DNA from: an uncultured Collinsella sp.
GTDB lineage: Bacteria > Actinomycetota > Coriobacteriia > Coriobacteriales > Coriobacteriaceae
DNA: 7,608 nt
Direction of reading: 5' to 3'
NCBI GenBank assembly: GCA_959596495.1
Contig: CAUFXK010000086.1
Span: 1-7,608, forward strand
Position numbers and translations under genes: made by a program. The notes under the pieces are model-generated. The model was not told where the DNA came from. It worked only from the letters and a program-made list of their open reading frames with translations, and did no database searches. Shown in pieces: positions 1-6,287 of this stretch. The first letter of the stretch is position 1. Every line of letters begins with the position of its first letter.

Positions 1-721
1 CCGGGCTAAATACTACCCTGCCCAGGCGAACGAGCGTAGAGCCCTCCTCAAGGGCAGGCTCAAAGTCCTCGCTCATGCCGCAGGAAAGCTCAGGCAGGTT
101 CAAATCGGGATGCGCCGCCTCCAGCTCATCCCTCAGCTCACGAAGCCCCGCAAAGGTGCGGCGTGCCACATCCTTATTCCCCCGGGGCGCCATAGTCATA
201 AGCCCCTGTACGCAAATTCCCTCAAGTTCCGCAAGCTCACCCGCGGCGGCGCGAATCTCATCGGGCGAAAAGCCTCCCTTCGACTCCTCACCACTCACAT
301 TGACCTCGATGAGCACACGCTGGGGGCCGGCGAGCTCGCCTGCCTCAATCTTGCGGACAGCACGGCTCGAGATCGCCTGTGCCAGATGCAGCGAACCCAC
401 CGAGTGAATCAGCTCGGCTGAGCCCAGCACCGCATTGATCTTATTGGTCTGCAGGTTGCCGATCATATCGAAGCGCACCTCGGGCAGCTCCGGATGCTCC
501 GCCAGACCCGTGAGCTTGCGAACCAGCTCCTGCGGGCGGTTCTCGGCAAAATGGCGATACCCCGCCTGGATGGCGGCAACGGTCTCATCGACACCAACGG
601 TCTTGGACACGGCAATGAGGCGCGCGGCGTCGTGGGGGCGGCCCGCGCGATCGAGCGCCGCATAAAAACGTTCCAGAATCTGCTCGCGGCGAGCGCGCAT
701 CAAGTCCAAATAGTTATCCAT
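1..721 (-). CDS. yggS: YggS/PLPBP-family pyridoxal phosphate homeostasis protein (3' end cut by window)
   Basis: PLP-binding protein of the YggS/PROSC/YlmE family, a fold-type III alanine-racemase-like barrel with no firmly assigned reaction. It buffers free pyridoxal phosphate and affects amino-acid and keto-acid balance in the cytoplasm. The minus-strand translation gives 240 codons and runs off the left edge with no stop. Visible family motifs are LIAVSK with the PLP-binding lysine at residue 40, FAENRPQEL, IGNLQTNK, LIHSV, NVSGEESKGGF, GLMTMAP, CGMSEDF and STLVRLG; the last two form the phosphate-binding side of the PLP site. E. coli YggS is 234 residues, so only a few residues are probably missing. 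The ATG start has a GGAGG Shine-Dalgarno 9 nt upstream. In many Gram-positives yggS directly follows pgeF and precedes sepF near ftsZ; here phoU and a terminator hairpin lie upstream. Identification is secure; the exact C-terminus is not visible. Confidence 0.93.
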   Translation of the reverse strand, partial: MDNYLDLMRARREQILERFYAALDRAGRPHDAARLIAVSKTVGVDETVAAIQAGYRHFAENRPQELVRKLTGLAEHPELPEVRFDMIGNLQTNKINAVLGSAELIHSVGSLHLAQAISSRAVRKIEAGELAGPQRVLIEVNVSGEESKGGFSPDEIRAAAGELAELEGICVQGLMTMAPRGNKDVARRTFAGLRELRDELEAAHPDLNLPELSCGMSEDFEPALEEGSTLVRLGRVVFSP

Positions 722-730
722 TGCCAATCG

Positions 731-735
731 CCTCC
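731..735 (-). promoter_or_regulatory. Shine-Dalgarno of yggS
   Basis: Reads GGAGG on the minus strand, 9 nt before the ATG at 721. It supports that start. No convincing -35/-10 pair was found between the phoU terminator hairpin and this site, so it is unclear where yggS transcription begins. Confidence 0.75.
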
Positions 736-771
736 GCTGACAGCCAAACAAGTAGTCCCATGCTAACGCAA

Positions 772-803
772 GAGCGCGGCCCCGCATGTGCAAGGCCGCG
801 CTC
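772..803 (-). terminator. Hairpin terminator after phoU
   Basis: A perfect 10-bp GC-rich inverted repeat (GAGCGCGGCC / GGCCGCGCTC) with a 12-nt loop starts 37 nt after the phoU stop. On the minus strand the stem is followed by TTGCGTT, a weak and interrupted T-stretch. Position and stem strength fit the end of the pst-phoU transcript. The poor T-tract means termination may be partial, which would let some transcription continue into yggS. Confidence 0.7.
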
Positions 804-840
804 ACTTAGGTATTTACAATCTTTCGACGAACGGGGCTAC

Positions 841-1698
841 TTACTCCTCGTCGTCCTCGCCATCGTCCTCGTCCTCAAGATGATCGAGCAGGTAGCGAAG
901 ACCCTCGCTGACCTCGTTAACGGGCACCTTGGCAACGTAACGCGCGTCGACGGCGGGCCTCATGATAACACCCTCGCCCGAAGGCACGCGCATGCTCTCG
1001 AGCTCATCCTCGTCCACACGGGCGATATCGCCGGCGTTCATACGCTGACCAGTCAACAGGAAGGTCAAACGGCAAGCGGCATCGATGGAAATCGAAGCGA
1101 TGCGATCGAGGTAGCGCGAAACCATGATGGCGCGGCGCAGGTCGTCATAGTTGCTGTCGTCGTCCATAAAGTCGCCCGTATCCATACGGTTAAAGGTGCG
1201 GAAGAACTTCTCGTAGGCGGCGTGCACCGGCTCGTCCTCGACGGCCAGGTTGCAGATGATGGACATGTCATTGGTGACGAGCGCAGAAAGCGAAGAGCCC
1301 AGCACCTGGTAGACGGCCTCAGCCTCGGCCTCGACCGTGCCGACAAGCTCCTTGGGCAGCGAGATGTCGGCCTTGATCATATGACGCGTGGCACGGCAAA
1401 TCTGACGGACCTTATCGGTCATGCGCTGCAGGTTAAAGTCGACGTAGATGATCGTCTGAAGCAGGCGGAAGTCGGAGGCGACCGGTGACTGCGTGGCGAT
1501 CAGGTTGTAGCAGACGGCCTCCAGGTTGGCGCAGCGTGCGTCAATCGAAAGCGTGCGCTTCTTGGTCTTGGTGGCGAGCTTGCGGTCGTCGGTCACATAG
1601 GCCTTCACGGCATCGTGGAGGGCCAGATCGACGGCCTCGTAGATGCTCAGCATCTCGTGACGGGCCTCGACGAGCTGACGGGAAAACAGTTTGCGCAT
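841..1698 (-). CDS. phoU: PhoU-like phosphate signalling protein, divergent, with acidic C-terminal tail
   Basis: Cytoplasmic helical protein that, in the known family, links the PstSCAB transporter to the PhoR-type sensor and restrains phosphate uptake when phosphate is plentiful. The product is 285 residues against roughly 215-240 for typical PhoU. It shows two helical repeats: the first ends near residues 77-103 (SDFRLLQTIIYVDFNLQRM), the second near 187-217 (LRRAIMVSRYLDRIASIS, then LTFLLTG). The second repeat matches the usual RYLERIADHATN region, but ADHATN is replaced by ASISID, so part of the acidic/His metal-binding signature is missing. Residues from about 225 on are an extra segment ending in a run rich in Asp and Glu (HLEDEDDGEDDEE). 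The ATG has a GGAG Shine-Dalgarno 6 nt upstream. It is the last gene of the pst block, 92 nt after pstB. The assignment rests on the repeats and on its place after pstB. Confidence 0.88.
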   Translation of the reverse strand: MRKLFSRQLVEARHEMLSIYEAVDLALHDAVKAYVTDDRKLATKTKKRTLSIDARCANLEAVCYNLIATQSPVASDFRLLQTIIYVDFNLQRMTDKVRQICRATRHMIKADISLPKELVGTVEAEAEAVYQVLGSSLSALVTNDMSIICNLAVEDEPVHAAYEKFFRTFNRMDTGDFMDDDSNYDDLRRAIMVSRYLDRIASISIDAACRLTFLLTGQRMNAGDIARVDEDELESMRVPSGEGVIMRPAVDARYVAKVPVNEVSEGLRYLLDHLEDEDDGEDDEE

Positions 1699-1790
1699 GG
1701 TTCACTCCAATCAGTTGGGTGCGGTCATGCCGCCCGCACAGTGAATACGCACCGGACTAGGTCCGATCGGCTTGGGACTAGTCGCACCGA
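1699..1790 (-). other. pstB-phoU spacer with short inverted repeats
   Basis: This 92-nt gap is the only sizeable break inside the pst-phoU block. It holds a 6-bp GC-rich inverted repeat (GTGCGG at 1719-1724, CCGCAC at 1734-1739), a 5-bp one with a 3-nt loop (1753-1765) and the palindrome GACTAGTC at 1776-1783. CGGTGCG and CTAGTCC each occur twice on the minus strand. There is no T-tract, so these are not clear terminators. They could be RNA processing or attenuation structures that lower phoU relative to pstB, but that is inference. Confidence 0.45.
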
Positions 1791-2594
<804 letters not shown>

Positions 2595-2606
2595 GGGACT
2601 CCTTAA

Positions 2607-3512
2607 CTAGCGACGCTTGCGCGACAGGAAGCGCGCAAACAGGTTGAAGGCCAGAATGATCACCATCAGCAAGAGCGCGGTGCCGTAGGCTGCGTTCATG
2701 TTGATGCCGTCGTTGGCAAGCAGGTACAGGTGAACGGTCATGGGGCGGCCGGAATCGAGCGGCGAGATAGGTAGATTGATGGCCTGGCCCATGGTGTAGA
2801 GCACCACGGCGGTCTCGCCAATGGCACGGCCGATGGCAAGGACAATGCCCGTGGCAATACGGCCAAAGGCAGAAGGAAGCACAATCTTGGAGACAACCTG
2901 CCACTTGGTGGCGCCCAGGCCGTACGCGCCCCAACGGATATAGCGCGGGACGGCGCGAATGGCCTCTTCGGTGGTGCGCATGACGATGGGAAGCATCAAG
3001 AGCGCGAGCGCCAGAGCGGCCGAGACCATCGAAAGGCCCAGGCCCATGGCCTCGACAAACAAGGCGTAGCCAAACAGGCCCATAACGATGGAGGGCACCG
3101 AGGCCAAAGCGTCAGCAGCGTAGCGAATGAGCTCGACGATCTTGCCCTGCTTGGCGTACTCGGCCAGATAGACGGCTGCCAGCACAGCGATCGGCGTGCA
3201 GATAAGCATGGCGAGCGCCGTCACATAGACGGTCGAGACGATCGTGGGCCAAATACCGCCCTCGGCGTTGACGCCCTGGGGCCAACCGAAGATAAAGTCG
3301 AGCGAGATGTGTGGCAGGCCGTTGATGACCACGTAGGCGATGATAGCGACCAGCACCAGCGTGGTGATGTATGCCGCGGCACGGAACACGCCAAGCATGA
3401 TCTTGTTGGACAGGTCCTTGTTGATGCGGCCCTTCTTGCCGTGGGAAAGGGCACGCTTGATGCGCTCGCGCGACGAGGTCGTATCGACCGTCGTGTCAAC
3501 GGAATCGGACAT
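2607..3512 (-). CDS. pstA: Phosphate ABC transporter permease PstA
   Basis: One of the two membrane subunits that form the phosphate channel with PstC. The product is 301 residues. A hydrophilic, basic cytoplasmic N-terminus (about residues 1-38) is followed by roughly six hydrophobic segments near 40-65, 89-117, 135-155, 160-178, 218-242 and 276-296. The BPD-transporter EAA loop that docks on PstB is GAYGLGATKWQVVSKIVLP from residue 195, followed by AIGRAIGETAVVL, typical of the PstA/PstC family. DALASVPSIVMGLFGY and MRTTEEAIRAVPR are further PstA-like stretches. The protein ends in a basic tail (SRKRR). The ATG lies 3 nt after the pstC stop, and its AGGGGG Shine-Dalgarno is formed by the last codons of pstC. 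It is placed second of the permeases, as in the usual pstSCAB order. Confidence 0.97.
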   Translation of the reverse strand: MSDSVDTTVDTTSSRERIKRALSHGKKGRINKDLSNKIMLGVFRAAAYITTLVLVAIIAYVVINGLPHISLDFIFGWPQGVNAEGGIWPTIVSTVYVTALAMLICTPIAVLAAVYLAEYAKQGKIVELIRYAADALASVPSIVMGLFGYALFVEAMGLGLSMVSAALALALLMLPIVMRTTEEAIRAVPRYIRWGAYGLGATKWQVVSKIVLPSAFGRIATGIVLAIGRAIGETAVVLYTMGQAINLPISPLDSGRPMTVHLYLLANDGINMNAAYGTALLLMVIILAFNLFARFLSRKRR

Positions 3513-3515
3513 AGC

Positions 3516-4442
3516 CTACCCCCTCTTCTTCTTGGAAACCAGGCGGACGATGCCCACCAGCGTGGCGGAAATGATAAACAGGACCACGCCCATGCCGAAC
3601 AGCGCCGAGCGATGCAGACCCGAGGAATAGCTCATGTCGAGCGCAATCTGGCTCGTGAGCGTCGAGATGGGGCTCGCAATGCTGTCGGGAATAACCGGGG
3701 CGTTACCCACGACCATGAGCACGGCCATGGTCTCGCCGATGGCACGGCCCATACCCAGCACGATGGCATCCACGATACCCAGCTTGGCGGCAGGTAACAC
3801 GACCTTATAGATAGTCTGCCACTTGGTGGCGCCCATGGCATACGATGCCTCGCGAATGCCCATGGGAATGGAATTGAGAGCATCGATGGTAAGCGTCGTG
3901 ATGGTGGGCACGATCATAATGGCGAGCACGAACCACGCCGTCAGCGCGCCAAAACCAAGACCGCCGGTCAGTTGTGCGATAAACGGGCGGATGATGATCA
4001 TGCCAAAGAAGCCATAGATGATAGAAGGGATGCCGGCCAACAGGTCAACGGCAGGGCTGATGAGCTTGCGCACGCGCTTGCTGGCGATCTCGACCAGATA
4101 CACGGCCGTGCCCACGCCTAGGGGCACACCCATGGCGAGCGCGCCGACGGTCACCAGACCCGAGCCGGCAAGCAGCGACACGATGCCGTAGTGACCCTCA
4201 GAGGGCGCCCACGTAAAGCTAAAGAAGTCCGCCAGACCGATGTCGGTAAAGACGGGCAGCGCCGAGTACGTGGTAAAGACAAAAATCAGGATGACGGTAA
4301 CAACCGCCAAGAACGCGCAGGCAAAGAAGATCCACTGCAGCGCCTTCTCCTTGATATAGGTGCTGCGCGATACGAGCGCCAGCTCGCGCTTCTTGGGCGC
4401 CTGACCATTCTGCTCAGTCTGGGAGTTTTCCTGTGCTTCCAT
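3516..4442 (-). CDS. pstC: Phosphate ABC transporter permease PstC
   Basis: Membrane partner of PstA in the phosphate importer. With the chosen start it has 308 residues: a polar N-terminus rich in Gln, Glu and Lys (1-35), then hydrophobic segments near 36-59, 88-118, 134-155, 165-188, 222-246 and 278-302. PstC hallmarks are the extracytoplasmic loop with FSFTWAPSEGHYGIVSLLAG, PAVDLLAGIPSIIYGFFG, and the EAA loop EASYAMGATKWQTIYKVVLP followed by GMGRAIGETMAVLMVVGN. It ends in a basic KKKRG tail whose codons supply the pstA Shine-Dalgarno. The start is the ATG at 4442, because AAGGGGAG lies 8 nt upstream of it. An in-frame GTG at 4451 sits directly against that Shine-Dalgarno with no spacer, so it is a poor start. 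The pstS stop is separated from this ATG by one base. Confidence 0.96.
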   Translation of the reverse strand: MEAQENSQTEQNGQAPKKRELALVSRSTYIKEKALQWIFFACAFLAVVTVILIFVFTTYSALPVFTDIGLADFFSFTWAPSEGHYGIVSLLAGSGLVTVGALAMGVPLGVGTAVYLVEIASKRVRKLISPAVDLLAGIPSIIYGFFGMIIIRPFIAQLTGGLGFGALTAWFVLAIMIVPTITTLTIDALNSIPMGIREASYAMGATKWQTIYKVVLPAAKLGIVDAIVLGMGRAIGETMAVLMVVGNAPVIPDSIASPISTLTSQIALDMSYSSGLHRSALFGMGVVLFIISATLVGIVRLVSKKKRG

Positions 4443-4443
4443 G

Positions 4444-5280
4444 CTACTCACTCCCCTTCTCGTCGTTGGTGACGGGGATAAAGCCCGCCTCGCGAATCTG
4501 CTTGTCCATCTTTTCGGACGTCACATAGTCGATGTAATCCTGCGCCTGCTGCGAAGGCGCACCCTTCACAAAGAAGTAAAGGTCGCGTGAGATGGGATAG
4601 CCGCCGCTCGCGACCGTCTTCTCGGACGCCTCAACATGATTGACCGAGACGGCCTTGACCGAGGTCTTGGCGTTGAGGCTATCGACGAAGCCCAGCGAAA
4701 TGTAGCCAATGGCACCGTGCGAACGAGATACCACGTCGCGCACCTGGCCCGTGCCCGAAAGAACGGCCGAGCGGCGATCGAACGGGGTGCCGTCCATCAC
4801 GATGGTGCGGAATGCTTCACGCGTGCCGGATGCCTCGTCTCGGTTGATGACCTGAATCTTCAGGTCCTCGCCACCGACCTCTTTCCAATTAGTAATCTTG
4901 CCGGCATAGATATCGCGGAGCTGCTCGGTCGAGAGGTTATCGACCGGGTTATCGTCGTTCACGATGACCGCGATACCGTCGTGGGCAATGACGATGGGAG
5001 TCAGGCCCAGATCCTGTTCGTCGGCATTGAGTCCACGGGAGGAGCTGGCGATATCGGCCGTGCCAGCGCTGACGGCTTCGATGCCAGCGGAAGAGCCCAA
5101 ACCGGAAACGAGCACGTCGATGCCGGTCTCCTCCTTAAAGCCCTCTGCCGCAATTTCGGCGATAGGAAGGCAGGTCGTGGAGCCGGCCACGGTAATGGAA
5201 GAGGTAGAAGATCCCGAAGAACAGGCGCACAGCGTAAGCGTAAGCACAGCGGCGCTCAGGACCGATACGATCTTTCTCAT
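4444..5280 (-). CDS. pstS: Phosphate-binding lipoprotein PstS
   Basis: Extracytoplasmic receptor that captures phosphate and hands it to PstC/PstA. The 278-residue product begins with a lipoprotein signal: basic MRK, a hydrophobic stretch, then the lipobox LCAC with Cys20 as the likely lipidated residue, followed by a Ser-rich linker. The mature part is a type II periplasmic-binding fold of the PBP-like family. Phosphate-site motifs are AGSTTCLPIAE (32-42), GLGSSAGIEAV (60-70), DIASSSRGL (76-84), AHDGIAVIV (99-107) and NRDEASGTREAF (146-157). The 4-base ATGA overlap with the pgeF stop, and the lack of a good Shine-Dalgarno before this ATG, suggest translational coupling to pgeF. Lipid anchoring fits a monoderm cell. 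First of the pst genes. All expected ligand-loop motifs are present, so it should bind phosphate. Confidence 0.97.
   Translation of the reverse strand: MRKIVSVLSAAVLTLTLCACSSGSSTSSITVAGSTTCLPIAEIAAEGFKEETGIDVLVSGLGSSAGIEAVSAGTADIASSSRGLNADEQDLGLTPIVIAHDGIAVIVNDDNPVDNLSTEQLRDIYAGKITNWKEVGGEDLKIQVINRDEASGTREAFRTIVMDGTPFDRRSAVLSGTGQVRDVVSRSHGAIGYISLGFVDSLNAKTSVKAVSVNHVEASEKTVASGGYPISRDLYFFVKGAPSQQAQDYIDYVTSEKMDKQIREAGFIPVTNDEKGSE
4451..4458 (-). promoter_or_regulatory. Shine-Dalgarno deciding the pstC start
   Basis: Reads AAGGGGAG on the minus strand within the last codons of pstS. It is 8 nt from the ATG at 4442 but touches the upstream in-frame GTG at 4451. The spacing favours the ATG. Confidence 0.7.
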
Positions 5281-6077
5281 AGCATCACGCCGATCGCAGC
5301 ATGGCGCCCACAGGTGCCGTCCTCGTTACGGTAGGAATAAAAGCGGTCGTTCTGGCGCACAGTCGAAAGCTGGGTATCCACGATATTATCCGCGTCGACA
5401 CCGACATCTACCAGCGCCTCGCAAATGGCAGCGGAAAGATCGAGCATGCGAGAGGTACTCGCATCGATGCAAGAGAACTCGGCGGCAAAGCGATCCATGA
5501 GCTCCTGGGAAACCTCGTACTCGTCACCCAGGATATGGGGCCCGATATAGGCGGAAACGTCGCTCGCATCGCAGCCGGCAGCATCGCAAAGCGCCTGGCA
5601 CGCCTTGGCAGAAATACGTGCAATCGTGCCCTTCCAACCGGAGTGCACCACGGCAAATCCGCCGGGGGCCACCAGCACCACGGGAACGCAGTCGGCAAAG
5701 CAGAGCAGCACGGGCACGTTATACGCCGTACAGACGATGGCATCGCAGCCCTCGGCAATCTGCTCGCGAACAGCCTCAAGATCGTCGGCGCCGTTCGAAG
5801 TCACCGTAACGATATGGTCACCATGTACCTGATTGGGCACGAGCAGATTATGCTCGCACTCAGTGGCGCCCATAGCTTCGAGCGCTCGACGACGATTTTC
5901 TTGAACTGCAAAGGGGTCATCGCCTACATGCGAGCCCAGGTTGAGCGAGGAGTACGCATCTTCGGAAACACCACCGGTGCGCTCGGTAAAGGCAAAGCGG
6001 ACATCGGATGTCGCGCCCTCCACCAACGTAACTCCATCATGGTCGACACGCGAAACCCTGTCCGCACGTGCTGCCAT
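5277..6077 (-). CDS. pgeF: PgeF/YfiH-family peptidoglycan editing factor (Cu-oxidase_4 / laccase-domain)
   Basis: Member of the YfiH/DUF152 family. In E. coli PgeF prevents L-Ser from being built into the peptidoglycan stem peptide in place of L-Ala; other members have been reported as purine-nucleoside processing enzymes or called polyphenol oxidases, so the exact substrate here is open. The 266 residues carry the three metal ligands: His85 in PNQVHGDHI, Cys130 in CFADCVPVVL and His145 in VVHSGWKGT. FAFTERTGGVSEDAYSSLNLG near 28-48 and YIGPHILGDEYEVS near 178-190 are also typical. The start is the ATG at 6077, 7 nt after a perfect AGGAGG; an in-frame GTG at 6098 lies upstream of that Shine-Dalgarno and would place it inside the gene. 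The gene follows ftsZ, as in many Gram-positives, but its stop overlaps the pstS start. Confidence 0.93.
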   Translation of the reverse strand: MAARADRVSRVDHDGVTLVEGATSDVRFAFTERTGGVSEDAYSSLNLGSHVGDDPFAVQENRRRALEAMGATECEHNLLVPNQVHGDHIVTVTSNGADDLEAVREQIAEGCDAIVCTAYNVPVLLCFADCVPVVLVAPGGFAVVHSGWKGTIARISAKACQALCDAAGCDASDVSAYIGPHILGDEYEVSQELMDRFAAEFSCIDASTSRMLDLSAAICEALVDVGVDADNIVDTQLSTVRQNDRFYSYRNEDGTCGRHAAIGVML

Positions 6078-6084
6078 ACTAAAG

Positions 6085-6090
6085 CCTCCT
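6085..6090 (-). promoter_or_regulatory. Shine-Dalgarno deciding the pgeF start
   Basis: Perfect AGGAGG on the minus strand, 7 nt before the ATG at 6077. It excludes the longer reading from the GTG at 6098. Confidence 0.85.
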
Positions 6091-6104
6091 AATAACACAA
6101 GTAC

Positions 6105-6119
6105 CGCGGCGTCGCCGCG
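6105..6119 (-). other. Small GC hairpin in the pgeF leader
   Basis: A perfect 6-bp inverted repeat CGCGGC / GCCGCG with a 3-nt loop, 14 nt upstream of the pgeF Shine-Dalgarno. There is no T-tract after it, so it does not look like a terminator. It would be a stable element in the 5' untranslated region if transcription starts upstream. Role unknown. Confidence 0.4.
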
Positions 6120-6128
6120 CAGTCCGCG

Positions 6129-6156
6129 TTTATACGGCTGTCATACTTCCTTAAAA
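6129..6156 (-). promoter_or_regulatory. Possible promoter of the pgeF-pst operon
   Basis: On the minus strand a TATAAA hexamer (6129-6134) lies 16 nt after TTTTAA (6151-6156), the best -10/-35-like pair in the ftsZ-pgeF spacer. The -10 matches well and the -35 only loosely. A promoter is expected somewhere here, because ftsZ ends in a strong terminator just upstream. The precise hexamers are uncertain. Confidence 0.35.
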
Positions 6157-6180
6157 GGATACCCGCAGCGGTAGGGACCA

Positions 6181-6198
6181 AACGTAAAGGGAACGTAA
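6181..6198 (-). repeat. 11-bp direct repeat upstream of pgeF-pst (candidate PhoP/Pho-box-like operator)
   Basis: The heptamer TTACGTT (minus strand) occurs twice with a period of exactly 11 bp, at 6181-6187 and 6192-6198. Comparing the full 11-bp units gives 9 of 11 identical bases. PhoB/PhoP-type response regulators bind tandem direct repeats with 11-bp spacing, and the downstream operon encodes phosphate uptake. The motif itself does not match the E. coli or Streptomyces consensus closely, so the regulator is inferred from spacing and context only. Confidence 0.4.
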
Positions 6199-6213
6199 GG
6201 AGATTGGAGGCTT

Positions 6214-6227
6214 TCGTTTACAAACGA
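6214..6227. repeat. 14-bp near-perfect inverted repeat between ftsZ terminator and pgeF
   Basis: TCGTTT and AAACGA flank a 2-nt centre. It lies just past the T-tract of the ftsZ terminator and 16 nt upstream of the 11-bp direct repeat. The size and symmetry fit a dimeric regulator site, but could also be chance in this AT-richer stretch. Confidence 0.3.
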
Positions 6228-6230
6228 GAA

Positions 6231-6265
6231 ACAAAACGGGGCGCATCCAAATGGACACACCCCGT
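6231..6265 (-). terminator. Rho-independent terminator of ftsZ
   Basis: On the minus strand a 13-bp stem (arms 6253-6265 and 6236-6248, all paired when three G-U pairs are allowed) with a 4-nt loop ATTT is followed directly by TTTGT and more T-rich sequence. It begins 22 nt after the ftsZ stop. This is a textbook intrinsic terminator and separates ftsZ transcription from pgeF-pst. Confidence 0.9.
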
Positions 6266-6287
6266 GCAGGTCGTTGAGAAAAACGAA

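Noticed and set aside
721..1488. Plus-strand open frame of 255 codons opposite phoU
   Set aside because: Antisense shadow. The minus strand has a good start, a Shine-Dalgarno and the PhoU repeats.
5301..6092. Long plus-strand open frame opposite pgeF
   Set aside because: Mirror-frame shadow of a gene with clear metal-site motifs; no Shine-Dalgarno or recognisable domain.
6096..6098. GTG as the pgeF start
   Set aside because: The perfect AGGAGG lies downstream of it, correctly spaced for the ATG at 6077.
6138..6145. CTGTCATA on the plus strand, resembling half of an E. coli Pho box
   Set aside because: No second half-site lies 11 bp away on either side, and it points away from the operon. 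A single 8-mer is weak evidence.
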